Positions 49,511-60,281 of a stretch of 64,000 nucleotides of DNA are shown in pieces. Below the pieces are notes generated by a model. That model had not been told where the DNA came from and did not search any database. It saw only the letters and a list, made by a program, of their open reading frames with translations. Origin of the DNA: Bimuria novae-zelandiae CBS 107.79 (lineage: Eukaryota > Ascomycota > Dothideomycetes > Pleosporales > Didymosphaeriaceae); assembly GCA_010015655.1 (NCBI GenBank), contig ML976671.1, forward strand, positions 870,533-934,532, written 5' to 3'. Made by a program: the position numbers and the translations under genes. Position 1 is the first letter of the stretch, and the number at the start of each line of letters is the position of its first letter.

Positions 49511-50810
49511 ATGCCCTCCGTTGGCAAGAACCGCAAATTCAACGCCGTCAACATAAAACGTGTCGTCGGCGTAGACAGGTACAACGAAAAAGCTGCCGCT
49601 GACCAGAAGCGGTGGTTTTCCGGCTTGGACGCAGTACGTCTATCCCCTCCTCTCGCGTAAAGTTAGAAGCGGGCTATAAGGGTACAGTCTATTACTTATT
49701 AGAAGTGATAAGTAACTCCTGGACAAATAACACAACAGCTAAATGTTGATTACTAATATAGCCTTGTATAGCCAGCTTTGAGCTTTACGCGAGAGCCCTC
49801 ATACAACGTATGCCTATGACACTAACCAACTCCTATAGTTTCGCGCGCAAAAGTCTCGTTCCGCTGAAGTCGAAACCTCTCCCCTGCTCCGCTTACCCGT
49901 GGAACTGCGTCTCAAAATCTACGGCTACCTCTTATACGATAACGATGCGATCAGCTTTACCTTCCCATCTGACAAGCTCTTTAAGAACGCCCTGAAGCGC
50001 CACGCCGTGAAAATCCCGCCCAGCATCGTCCTGAGCCGCACCCGCCCCTGGAGCTGGTACCCCTTAGCATCACTCTCCAACGACGATGCGTGCCTGGCGC
50101 CAGACTGGTCTTCCCAGATCATCCTCGTTCAAGACCTCCCAAAACAGCCGACTCCCCCCGAAGCACGCGCTCTCGCACTGGGACCCACATGCTCATCTTC
50201 ATCGTCCCACTCTGGCGCGTGCAACGGTCACTGTGACTGCTGGGACGGCCCCGTGCACGGCCAAATCCTCCGCGTCTGCCGCACCACCTACTACGAAGCG
50301 CTCCCACTTCTATACGGACGACATAACTTCGCCTTCATGCACGCCTACGCCCTCGGCCCGGGCGCCTCTTTAGCCGCTACATGGACGTCGGGCACATGGA
50401 TTGCCACGGCTCCGCGCTGTGGGACTACCTGTTTCCGTGCCGGAGCATAGACACACTCTGCTTCAGCAGCGGCGTTCGATTCATAACCTTGCGTGGCGGG
50501 CAGCGCATCTCCCCGGAAGAGGCGCAAGCGGGTGCGTTCTGTGCAGGGTGGTATATCCGCGGGGGCGCTGGCTTTTTTGAGATGGTGCGGGGGCGGGGAG
50601 AGGAGTGGGAACATGGGGGATGTGACGGGTGTGCTGGCGTTTTACGGGAAGGGCAGGGAGTGGAAGCTGAATGAGCAGTGGCTAAGGCTGAAAGCGCAGT
50701 TTCAGATGAGGTGGTGGGCATGGTTGTGGTTGGAGGGGGAGGATACCGTAGCGCAGGAGGTGAGTGAGCAAGTGGACACATTTGGGATGGAGCTGACGGT
50801 GGCATCGTAG
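49511..50810 (+). pseudogene. F-box/DUF7730-like protein gene with an intron MITE and frame breaks
   Basis: Exon 1 (49511-49633) encodes MPSVGKNRKFNAVNIKRVVG and 21 more residues. The intron 49634-49838 (GTACGT..TATAG, branch CACTAAC) carries an inserted inverted-repeat element. Exon 2 continues in phase with SPLLRLPVELRLKIYGYLL and later GQILRVCRTTYYEALPLLYG and RHNFAF, the pattern of fungal F-box-like/DUF7730 proteins. One-base breaks are needed at about 50350-50375 (a missing base) and at the GGGGG run 50615-50619 (an extra base). After these the frame runs to the stop at 50810 through AFYGKGREWKLNEQWLRLKA. Both breaks may be sequence errors. The molecular role of the family is uncertain. 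Confidence 0.7.
49650..49795. mobile_element. 146-bp MITE-like inverted-repeat element in an intron
   Basis: The ends are inverted repeats: CTCTCGCGTAAAG at 49650-49662 and its exact complement at 49783-49795. Imperfect pairing extends inward to about 33 bp, including GGCTATA. CCCTC occurs immediately outside both ends (49645-49649, 49796-49800), a likely 5-bp target duplication. Removing the element and one CCCTC leaves a 54-nt intron, a usual size for this genome. It has no coding capacity. I cannot assign a superfamily from this one copy. Confidence 0.85.
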
Positions 50811-51240
50811 TTGTACTACCTCCCGGTGGTGGAGGTTCATTATCCGACGCGGTGTCCAGGGTGTCGTGTACATGCCTCGGCGGGCAAAGAGTATTATGTC
50901 TGGAAAGACGAGTCATGTGATACTCCTTCTTCGCTTACCGCTCGAGTTGGGAAGGCGCTGTGGATAGCGGCGCTGTGGATAGCGGCGCTGTACTTCCAGC
51001 TGCGCATGAGGGCAGTATACGCTTGGCTCTTGTGCGACGTCGTCCACTCTGTCATGGCCAGGCTCTTGTACCACGTCGCCCACTCTGTCATGGCCAGGCT
51101 CTTGTACCACGTCGCCTACTCTGTCATCGCCATGCCCTTGTTGGCTTTACTCGGGCTATGGTACTGTTTTGTCGACTTAAGTACTCTATTTACAAAATGC
51201 ATTTTTTGCTGTCTGCAGGATAGATTTTTATAAGCTTATT
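50811..51240 (+). other. Open frame with repeats downstream of the F-box-like gene, coding status unclear
   Basis: A 140-codon frame starts at TTG and has no ATG before the first half. It includes a doubled 15-bp unit (CTGTGGATAGCGGCG) and three 36-bp tandem copies. The hydrophobic tail (LALLGLWYCFVDLSTLF) is not like a known domain. I do not call it a gene. Confidence 0.35.
51024..51131 (+). repeat. Three tandem copies of a 36-bp unit
   Basis: Units 51024-51059, 51060-51095 and 51096-51131. The core GGCTCTTGT..CACGTCGCC and ACTCTGTCAT is kept in each, with copies 2 and 3 differing at two positions. The length is a multiple of three, so it would add 12 residues per unit if translated (RLLYHVAHSVMA). 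Confidence 0.93.
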
Positions 51241-51633
51241 TATTAAATATAGGCTTCTAAAAACCAAAAAAATTATACCTATATTAAAAAACCAAAGTTT
51301 ATATATTTAAATACAAATTTATAATCAACTTTTACTGATGGGTAGCTAATTAAATCTACTAATCTATACTTAGGCCCTGGCAATTTTAAGTAGTAGTCCC
51401 GCCGTCTGTGCTGATCGGTGCTAATATAGTTATGGATGGGTTATAGTTATGGATGGGGTTTCCGGGGCTAAGCATGGATTGAGCGCGTTTTTGTGTTTGC
51501 TGCTGTATGAGACTCTTTTTGCAGATAGGCGATCCGGGGGTGCAAGAGGAAAGCTTTTCTAATTTGCGTGCACAACGTGTACAGGTATGATACACGACTC
51601 ACAAGTATGGTACAATAATAGGCTAACGCTCGT
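51241..51633. other. AT-rich intergenic segment
   Basis: 51225-51370 is strongly AT-rich and TpA-rich like the repeat island, and might be a small repeat scrap. The rest is ordinary. No gene is seen. Confidence 0.45.
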
Positions 51634-52679
51634 CTAAGCCGCAATTTCTTGTGGCTTCTGTTCAGGCGTCACCTTTTTCTCCAAATCCAACAAATTCTTA
51701 TGCTCCTGGCCGAACGGCATAGCGTCTCCATCCGGCACCCTCCGTACCTTCAAGGTCGCCGCCGCCCCGTGCATGCCCACAATACGCAGCTTCTTCTCCA
51801 GCCTTCCCCACACCTTGACTGGCGGGGCCTCTCCCTTGAACAGCTCCCGTCCCGCGTGGACCAATTCATTCGCCTCAAAACTGCCCGGAGCGTACTTGGG
51901 CACGTACGGCTTGCGGTCCCACTGGTTGCGCTGCATGCGATACAGCGCCTGCATCAGCGTGTCCGGTAGGGCCTGCCCATCCATCGCCTCGGGATCGTCC
52001 TGAATTCCGTCTCCGCCGCTGGCGCCACGCTCACGAGCCTTGGGGCCACGTTCGCCGCCTCGTCTCGGGCCGCCGCGAGAGGCACCGGGAGGGCCTTTGC
52101 GAGCGCGGAGGTTGGGTCCTTGGGGCCTGCTGCCGGGCGGTCCAGCGTTGCGGGTAACCTTGAGGGCGGCGGGCGCGCGCACCATGGCGCCTGGCGGGCC
52201 AGCTCTTTCCCGTCTGATCAGAGGCTTCCGAGGCGCGATGACTTTGGGCTGCGCTGAAGGGTCGGCACCCTGGGCTTGCCCGCTGGGGAAGATACCGCGG
52301 GCAAGACCGCCGACGGGCGCTCGACGCATCTGGAGGTTGCCGATCTGGGCTGCGGCGTATGCATTGCGTTCGCGGCGAGGCTGGCGTGGGGCTGTTCGAA
52401 TCAGTGGTCAAGTTCACCTACAGTATCAATTGCAGGCGTACCAGTCATGGCATCTTTGAGGGATATCGCCAGCGGAGAGCCGCCCGGCTGGTCCTCGAGC
52501 TTGCGCGCAGAGGCGTGGAAACCCCGCGAGCATTGAGCTACACGCTGGCCCACTGGCCTCCCTAAGCACACGTAGCGTTGCGACATGGGCGGCGATTGAT
52601 GCTGGAGCTGCAAAGGCCGTGCAACTTTTTGGATGGCAGCTGCGATGGGTTGGCTTGGCGTCGGCAGGGGTCCGTTCAC
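51634..52679 (-). CDS. Probable mitochondrial protein, Arg/Pro/Gly-rich, conserved C-terminal block
   Basis: Two exons, 52422-52679 and 51634-52380, join in phase across a 41-nt intron (GTAGGT..CCAG, branch CACTGAT). The N-terminus is rich in Arg, Ser and Ala and has CSRGFHASARKL, a typical matrix-targeting cleavage region. The start is either MNGPLPTPSQ (52679) or MSQRYVCLG (52586). The middle is a basic disordered Pro/Gly/Arg stretch. The last 110 residues look globular: MQALYRMQRNQWDRKPYVPK, YAPGSFEANELVHAGRELFK, VKVWGRLEKKLRIVGMHGAA. I recognise this only as a conserved fungal type, perhaps a mitoribosome-associated protein. That assignment is inference. Confidence 0.75.
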
Positions 52680-52953
52680 TGGCCGTGCGCATCAGCGGCA
52701 CCATCATTGTTTTTATTGAGCTCCAGTTCACCTATTGTTTAGTTGCATGTTTGGACGAATCTTTGACGGCCATTTGTCTTAACATAGCGTATTGTGGCCG
52801 ACCGCCTTCATCGACGCGCTCCCGTCTCAAACACGTCCAAGACCAGAGAGGACGCGTTTGACTCGCATCACACCAACAATCAAACACTCTTCTTGATTTA
52901 TCCATCGTAAACATCAATCCAGCATAAAGCGCGTCCAAGACCACACCACCAAC

Positions 52954-53196
52954 ATGCTCCGCCGCCCCGCCACCACCATCACCCTGACGTCCGCGGACCT
53001 GGAGGCCTACGAAGCCAACCGCCAGCGCAAAATGTGGGAGAAGCAACAGCAGCAGCAAGCCCATGAAGCTCAGGCCTTCTTCGCCCAGTCAACGAACGGG
53101 TCCGGAAAGCAGCGCGAGCAGGCTGGAGTACGACCACAGCAACGGAGCCAGAAGGACCGCATTATGGGCGGCCAGACGACGCGTCATGGTAATTAA
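52954..53196 (+). CDS. CDC26: Anaphase-promoting complex subunit CDC26
   Basis: 80 codons, single exon. It starts MLRRPATTITLTSADLEAYE, the short N-terminal MLRR-P-T..L..DL..YE motif by which CDC26/Hcn1 proteins bind the TPR groove of Apc6/Cut9 and stabilise it. The rest is a Gln-rich, polar, probably disordered tail, as usual for this small subunit. APC/C is the ubiquitin ligase that triggers anaphase in the nucleus. It is divergent from the mitochondrial-protein gene, with 274 bp between starts. No lesion. Confidence 0.85.
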   Translation: MLRRPATTITLTSADLEAYEANRQRKMWEKQQQQQAHEAQAFFAQSTNGSGKQREQAGVRPQQRSQKDRIMGGQTTRHGN

Positions 53197-53736
53197 TTAA
53201 TTGAGATGATTTGAAAAAGCAACGTGTGGATTTTGAAGAGTGACTGCTAAGATGGCGAAACTAGAGTCTCAAGATCAGGATCAGGGTGAGGATGTTTTGA
53301 TGGATGGTTAGATGGATGGTTAGCGCGACTCGAGTGGTGTTGGGATCGAAGGGATTTGAACATGTATCCGGCTAAGAAGCCTGTTGGATGTGCAGAATTG
53401 TGTATCAGGTAAGTCTTTCAGTGGTCAATTTGATCTTCTTCTAACTCTTCCAACAGGAAATGATTTTAACAACCCATCCACGACCATATGGGAAATGACG
53501 CACGTACAACGGCTATTGCAGTGACTAAATGATACCACTCTCTTCTTCATCCCTTTGCTCGTCTGTCCTAACTTTTCGAACATACTCTTTGGAATGCGTC
53601 AATGACGCGTCCGAGCAATGCATGGAATGCCCCTTGGCCTCAACAACAGTACCGCCACCCCTTGACGCTTGTCAAACCGAACACCTCTCCGTTGTAGTCT
53701 TATCAGTCAGACTGTGTCTGAAGTGAGATTTTCACT
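53197..53736. other. Intergenic, nothing recognised
   Basis: Contains a short GATGGATGGTTA repeat (53298-53323) in the CDC26 3' flank, then ordinary sequence to the GH16 start. Confidence 0.5.
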
Positions 53737-54840
53737 ATGGCGCGTCTCAAGGCCGCGTCTGTACTGATAGTGCAATTCTTATCGCAAGCTCCCGCATTGC
53801 AATATCAGCTGATACAGGAATACAACGCTTCCAACATCTTCGAAGAGTTCAACTTCTTCAACGTAACATACCCTGTCCTTCGCAGCTCTTCTACTAAATC
53901 TTCGACAGGGCTCGGATCCGACTGGCGGCTTCGTGCAATATGTGCCGTTCGACGTCGCTGCGAACACCCAGCTCATCGGCAACGGCTCCGACCAGATCTA
54001 CCTCGGCGTGGACAGCTCCAATATCTACACGCCCGGTGGTCCTGGACGTCCCAGCGTTCGTATCGAGAGCAAATTGACCTTCACAGAAGGCCTCTTCGTC
54101 ATCGACCTCCTCCACGTTCCCGTCGGATGCGGAACATGGCTAGGTACCAGCGCCTGCCCCTACACTCATCCCTTGCTAACCCCTCCACCCAGCGCTCTGG
54201 ACAACTGGGCTCTCCTCATGGCCCGCCGACGGCGAAATCGGCATCATCGAAAACGTCAACGACGCGCGCTCCAACAACGCCGCCATTCACGCCAAAGGCG
54301 AATGCTCCGTCCTCGACACTGCCAACCAAACCGGAACCTGGAAGTCCACCGACTGCATCATCAACCACGACGACAACCAAGGCTGCGGCACCGTCTTCAC
54401 CGAGCCCGCTAGTTTCGGCGCAGATTTCAACACCAACGGCGGCGGCGTCTACGCGATGGAGTGGACCTCGTCCTCTATAAGATCTGGTTCTTCCCCTCGT
54501 CCGCTATCCTAGCGTCCCTCTTGAATAGCGCAGTGCCCGACTCAGACACTTTTGGCGCGCCCTCTGCGAGTGTCGAGGGTCCGTGTTCGGCCTCGTTCGG
54601 CGAGAAGTTCTTCAACCATAGCATTGTAATCGATACAACGTTCTGCGGCGGCTGGGCGGGTGGCACCTTTGGTACTGGTACGAGCGCTTATCCGCTGAAG
54701 GAGGGACTCGGTTCACTGGACAGCTGCGTGGATTATGTGGCGAGTAATCCTGGGGCATTTACCTGGGGCGTTTAAAGAGGCGTATTGGGGCATTCGGAGT
54801 ATTCGGGTTTGGGAGAAGGTGCGTGGGTATACGGTCCCGG
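53737..54840 (+). pseudogene. GH16 endo-beta-1,3(4)-glucanase, decayed
   Basis: A signal peptide (MARLKAASVLIVQFLSQAPA) starts the protein. Introns 53863-53908 and 54144-54192 splice in phase. GH16 hallmarks: FEEFNFFNGSDPTGGFVQYV across the first intron, RPSVRIESK, LFVIDLLHVPVGCGTW, LWTTGLSSWPADGEI, then CGTVFTEPASFGADFNTNGG, GVYAMEW, IDTTFCGGWAGGTF. The catalytic motif, normally E-I-D-I-x-E, reads EIGIIE: the middle Asp is Gly. A one-base loss near 54470-54480 shifts the frame before IWFFPSSAI. A 13-bp tandem copy (54749-54761 and 54762-54774) shifts it again before FKEAYWGIRSIRVWEK. Family members hydrolyse mixed or laminarin-type glucan outside the cell. Three lesions together suggest loss of function. 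Confidence 0.8.
54749..54774 (+). repeat. 13-bp tandem duplication that breaks GH16
   Basis: CCTGGGGCATTTA followed by CCTGGGGCGTTTA. Each copy is 13 bp, so one extra copy moves the frame by one. The frame after the second copy gives the expected GH16 ending. Confidence 0.85.
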
Positions 54841-54861
54841 GGCTTGCGCTGCCGACGCCTG

Positions 54862-55112
54862 TTTTCACGCCTGCCGACGGTGCTCGCGGCAAGGAGAAGG
54901 AAGAGCCAGATGTTGACGGTGAACGCAATAGCGAACCAGTGGAACTTCTCCGGGTACTGGATCGCAAAGCCATAGATGATTGTCATCATTATGCAGATTA
55001 GCAACGGCGCAATGAGCGGCGGCAACCGGTGCTCGGGCTCGTGCACGCCCTTGCTCTGCCGTGCCTTCTTCACGACCAGCGCGTCGCTGAACCAGCCGAC
55101 GTGGTAATTCAA
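54862..55112 (-). pseudogene. Transporter fragment (MFS-like)
   Basis: Minus-strand translation: WFSDALVVKKARQSKGVHEP, EHRLPPLIAPLLICIMMTII, YGFAIQYPEKFHWFAIAFTV, then a hydrophobic segment. Two helices joined around an EPEHRL loop resemble the middle of fungal major-facilitator drug/sugar transporters. Nothing matching the remaining helices is seen nearby, and the C-terminal side runs into unrelated sequence. A relict is likely. It overlaps the antisense of the next gene's apparent start, which argues against that start. Confidence 0.55.
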
Positions 55113-55149
55113 GATCCGTTGCTTGTGCTGGGGGATAGCTCGACGTCAT

Positions 55150-58100
55150 TTAGGGTTGGTGCTCCGGCCGTGACGAACTATGTTCTTCCTGCTTATACTG
55201 AGGATGTGGTGTTCGAACCGACAGTTATTCCTAGGGCTACGGCTTTCGAATTCCTGGTTGACGGTCTGGTGCCGGGGAGCACCGCACTTCCAGCGTTCCC
55301 TAGCCCGGTCCTCCCCGCGGGTACTGAGGATGTTGTCCTAGAGTCATCAATCCCAACGACGCCAGAGCCTTTGAATGTCTCGCTTTTAACCGGCAACGAA
55401 GAAGACTACACTGAGGAGGATCACAGGAGCTTGGACGAGCCGAAGCCCGCATCACTCGTCACCTCTCCGTTAGGGCTCTTCGGCGCGACTTTAGACGACA
55501 ACATACCATTAGAATTATTGGACATGGAGCCAAGCGCAACTATTCCAATGCAACTGGGTTTCGCCACAACTGCAACACCTACATTTGGTCTTGGTTTCAA
55601 AGGTCCCTTCAATGCTGGCATCAGCCACTCAGTATATTCAGTCGGTGCTCCGTTCGGTCTTGGAAACACCGAAAACCCCAAGAATCCGTTTCCTCCAAAG
55701 TTATCGCGGCCATATCCTGCGAAGAAGCCGAAAAAGGCTAACACAGGTATCGTATCGCCGGCGAGGCTGCAGACTCCAAGCTCACGTGGCGTTGAAGGTG
55801 CCCATATACCCAGTTCGATTCCTCGTCCACGTCCGAGAACGGTACGTGGATCGAATACGCTGAAGATTGGCAAACCGAAAATCAGTGTTTCCCAGATTGA
55901 TCATCACACGTTCGACCATCCTGCGACCAGCAAGGCGGGAGCCATTCCATCTAGCATAGGCAATAGCCCCATCTTCGCCCTGTGGGGTTCCTTCGGTCTC
56001 AAGCTCAAGAGTAAGCTTATAGCTGCGGGAAAGCAGCTACCTACCTCAGTATCCCGAAAGAATTCCCTAAACGTTCTTTGGGCCTCCCTGGATCCGGATG
56101 TGAAGGAACAGATCCTAGCTGCGGCTCAGAGTCTTCCGACTTCCTCACCTGAAGCCTCTGTTCCTACCATTTCCGACCTGGTCAATGAATGCTACCTCGA
56201 GTGGGAAGATAAGTCTGACAGGACTGCAAATTCCCTCGGGGGCCAAATATGCTAGTAATGGGATGTTGAAACGCCCAGACTCTAAGACGAAGCAGAAGCC
56301 GAAGCGCGTGGTTGGAAAGATCGGAGTACCTCCCGGGTCCAGTAACGATTACAAGCGGGAGGTGGCTCCAGCTGTGAACTTGGTAGCCGCAAACGACATG
56401 CAAACCTTCCCAGCTTGGCATTCGAGCACTGCGGAAAAAACTAACTCATTCTTCAAATTGACGCCGAATGTATCAGTTGCTGCATTGACTAACACTGATA
56501 GAACGCAGACCATAAAAGGCCTTCTTGATTTCTTTAGCGACAGCACTAGAGCACAAATAGCGGGCTTGTTACTCTCGAGTGATACGTCGACCGCTGACGT
56601 CTTGCAGGAATATACAGATGGAGTTACCGAAATAAGGCGTCGTCGCTGGTGGCGTGCACACGCAGAAAAGGTTTGGAACGCAAAGCGCCAGAAATCTGCA
56701 GTCATGACTTAGAACGAAGCAAAGTAGCTCCTATCAGACGATACAATATTCGAATTAGACACCATCATCAAACAGGTCGCCAGTCTCGATGGCCCGGGTC
56801 CAAAGCAGGTGACGTCGGACAATATTCTCGACATAACAACCCTCCAGACCGTCCTGGAACTGTCCGAAGCGCTTGACTCGATCGATGTGTCCGACAGGTT
56901 TTATCTCTCGCAATTTATTACTGGGAACAAGGACTACTTCAACAATAATCGGCCTCTTGTCGCTCTTCTTCTTGACAATGATGGCACCACGCAGGCCACA
57001 GAGCGACAGGACATCATGAACGCGGCGAACACTTACGCTGAATCGCCGAACGATGATACGATGGAGGTGTTCATGGAAATCCTCCAGGATGCTGCGAGCG
57101 AAGTCTACGACGACACCGTCCCCGACAGCCAGACCACAGAACAGAACACGAAGAGGGGAGGGACTCACCGCTCTCGCCAAGAGGCTTCTAACTGGACTGT
57201 AGCGACTTCTAAGTGGACTATCCAAGACAAGATTGCTCTTTCGCAGAACGTTTACACGCTGTGCCCCACCGCGGCCTTGCTTAGTGTCCCATTCCCATCT
57301 GCCAACGGCCTGGCCATCGACCTGCTCGACCCCACCAAGACGCTCGAAGACGCCACTGCAGCCTTCTAACGCAGACTCTAAGCCTACTTCGATGTCGCTG
57401 TGCAAGGCTGCCGGGCCAGGATAACCAATGGCTAGCTTGGCGCCAGCTCCTCCGCAATCCCGTCACCATACCCTTCCCTGCCACCAATTACACCCGACCT
57501 TTCCGAGTGAGCGTCCGGCAAGAAGACGAGACCGAAGGATACCCCACCGGATACCCCACGGCCGACTCCGACGCCCAAGCCCTCCTCGAGCAGCAAATCT
57601 ACACCATTTGCCCTAACCCATCGACCTTCACCACCGCCAGCCTAATCGCCGACCTCGAAGACGAAACCATCTCCATCGACCTCGCCATCAGCAAGTTCCA
57701 GAACAAGCTCTGGGCGTACATGGTGAAGTTTCAGTCCTGCTCTGATAAAATCCGCTCGTACGGCCCGCAGCTCAAGACCCTCCTGTCTAACTCTTCTTCT
57801 CCCGAACCTATCTACCACACCACGGAAACGGACACGTGTATCGACGTGTCCAAGCGTCTAACCCGCTGTCAAGACCTCTCCAACCTTGCCGGCCTCTCGC
57901 CCACCGAGATTCTGGATCTCCTGCATGAGCTCGCACAGGAGGGCGTGATGTACGGATCGCTAGACGGCGGAGTGCAGAAGAGTATCTACGATGTTTTGAT
58001 GGCAAAATTGACACAGGGAGGCACGGTGGACCCCAGGGTGTTGGATCAGCTGCAGAATCTTGCGCTGGGTTGGCACAGGCGACGCAGCCGTTTGTACCTG

Positions 58101-59639
58101 AGGGGCAGAGCCCCACGGTGCCGGATAGTAAGCCTAGTGGGACGCCGGCCCTGGGGGAATACGAGGGTGAAGGAGGTGAGGGCGACGGTAATGGTGGCGG
58201 TTCTGAAGGTGGCTCTGGCGAAGGCTCCGGAGAAGGTTCTGGCGAAGGTCCCGCACAAGGTTCCGACGGAAACTCGGACGACGGTTCTGAGATTAGCCCT
58301 GGAGAAAGGTCAGAAAATGGCTCCGGAGGGAACGACTCAGAAGAAGGTTCCGGAAGCGAAATTCCAGCCGACGATGGATCTGACGAGAATCCTAATGAAG
58401 GCGGTGAAGATAACGGGTCCGACGGGGGCGAAGACAGCGGCGAGGGACAGGGTCATTCAAACGGCGATGAGAACAACAACAGCGACGAAGGGGACTCGAA
58501 TGAAGACGAGGGATCTAACGGCGATAACGACAACAATGGCGACTCAAATGGGGACGAGGGAAAAGGAGGGGACGCTAACGGTGATGAGGGGGACGCGAAC
58601 GGTGATGAGGGGGACGCGAACGGTGATGAGGGGGACGCGAACGGTGACGAGGGAGAAGGTGGGAGTGACACCAACAGAGATCAAGGAGACGATGGAGATG
58701 CCAATAACGGTGAGGGAGACCAAGGAGATGTTGGCACTGGTGAAGGAGTCACCAATCCTGCCGATGGAGATGCTGGTGGTGATGCGGGAGACATGAATGG
58801 TGACGAAGGGGACGTCAGCGGTGATGATGGCGAGGTAAGTCTCAACCCTGGAAGCGGTGGCGAGTGAATTCCTGTGCCCGGGAACGATGGAAAGGAAATC
58901 TTAGAACCTGGAGACGTTGGGGAAGGCACTGGAGACTTGGAGATCATAGAGAAAGTGGTGGAGGAGGCTCTGATCCCGCTGATGATGACCAGGGAGTGAT
59001 CGATGGTGAGAACCCTGACCAAGGAGCCGGCACTGGCGACCAAAACGGTGGCACTACTGGTGATAATGGTGCACCTGTGGACAACGGAGGATCTGTGGAT
59101 GATAGGTCTGTAGATGATGGGTCTGTAGTCACGGGTCTGTAGATGACGGGTCTTTGGATGATGGATCCGTGGACGACGGCACAACTGTCGACGACGGAAG
59201 CTCTGATATTTAATAGCGTCAGCAGTGTTTCCGGCGACGAGACCACTGGCAATGAGCCCACAGACACTGGCTCAGAGGATATTGCTCCCGAGACCGCCAA
59301 CGAGGGCTCTACCGATGGCATTGATGGTGGTAGTGATAGCAGGTGAGTTACTGCCTAGTTCTATCTATTAAACAGCCTGGATTACTCACTGACTGTTCAA
59401 CTAGCGAAACGATCGCCTCGAGCGACGGCGGAGACGAAGCAACAGGCGAAGAAGTCTCCGACAACAACTCACCCAACGCTCCATTTGGTAACTTCGAGAC
59501 ACCTGAAAGCTCTGAAGAGGCTCTACCTTCTGAAAAAACCCCTCCATCTGAGGAAGCCGCTTCGTCTGAAGCTGCCAGCGAAGAGACATCCGAAAGCTCT
59601 GAAGAAGCGCCACCTTCTGAAGCTACCGCACGCGCATGA
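55150..59639 (+). pseudogene. Long repeat-built acidic protein of unknown function, with stops and frame breaks
   Basis: Open plus-strand segments follow one another: to 56255, 56185-56712, 56809-57369, 57430-58070, 58070-58866, then to 59342 and, after an intron (59343-59404, GTGAGT..CTAG), to 59639. Modules recur: LPAYTEDVVFEP and LPAGTEDVVLES; ALWGSFGLKLKSKLIAAGKQ and VLWASLDPDVKEQILAAAQS; and a Cys domain twice (NVYTLCP.. near 57250, QIYTICP.. near 57597). The tail is Gly/Asp/Glu/Asn/Ser-rich. Between 56709 and 56809 and after 57366 the same frame continues past TAG and TAA. The frame changes at a GGGGG run (56238-56242), near 57424 and near 58066. No known family. Secretion or wall location is only a guess. 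The true start is not fixed. Confidence 0.55.
58568..58651 (+). repeat. Four tandem copies of a 21-bp coding repeat
   Basis: Unit GGGGACGCGAACGGTGATGAG, encoding GDANGDE. Copies 2 and 3 are identical. It lies in the acidic tail of the unknown protein. The divisibility by three fits selection on the frame or recent slippage. Confidence 0.93.
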
Positions 59640-60208
59640 ACGGTACATAGGTACCATACTACGCCACCTCAACCCCCTCGCGTTCCCGCCCTCCTATCTC
59701 CAGCTCGCCATGTGCAGCGCTCGACCACGCGGTTCCTACCTCCCGCATCGGGACGCGGGACCTCGGCCGGCATCACCGCGCGCGCGATGCCGATGCGCGC
59801 TCGGTACCGACCGTATTGGGAAGGTGCGATGATATCGCCGTTCCAGCGGTGTGCGGCTGGTGCGTGTGGCGGTGTTGTCGTGGGGGCTGGATGCTTGGAA
59901 ATGAAGGCCGGTTGCCGGTGTGCTGATAGGCGAGAATCAGCCTCGCGGACAAGCAGGGTGGTTAACGGACTACTTGGGGTGAGTACCTGATGTTTGGAGA
60001 AATAATGATAGATATGTTGAGGGGCCGAAGATAGAGTGGGGTCGTGCCGAAGTGTAACATGGGTAGTGCGTAGCAAGGAAAGAAGTAGTATTGCAACGCA
60101 GCTACGAAATACTTAGCAATAGAGCATGAATCCATAACATCATTACAGTAGACAATTCAACAGCCTCAAACCACCACGTTCTCTATTACGATTCATAGGT
60201 CAACCGTC
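59640..60208. other. Convergent intergenic region, nothing recognised
   Basis: Between the end of the acidic protein and the homopolymer block. Overlapping frames on both strands at 59669-60076 are GC-driven and have no domain. Confidence 0.5.
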
Positions 60209-60249
60209 AACCCCCCCCCCCCCCCCCCCCTTTTTTTTTTCAATTTTAA

Positions 60250-60281
<32 letters not shown>

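Noticed and set aside
50425..50916. 163-codon minus-strand Pro/Ser/Thr-rich frame
   Set aside because: Antisense shadow of the F-box-like gene; GC-rich DNA keeps it open.
51024..51131. CRISPR-like array
   Set aside because: The units are directly adjacent with no spacers, and the host is a fungus. It is a plain tandem repeat.
55029..55150. Apparent N-terminus MLGLVHALALPCLL as a signal peptide of the unknown protein
   Set aside because: It is antisense to the transporter-like scrap, so the coding start is more likely farther downstream.
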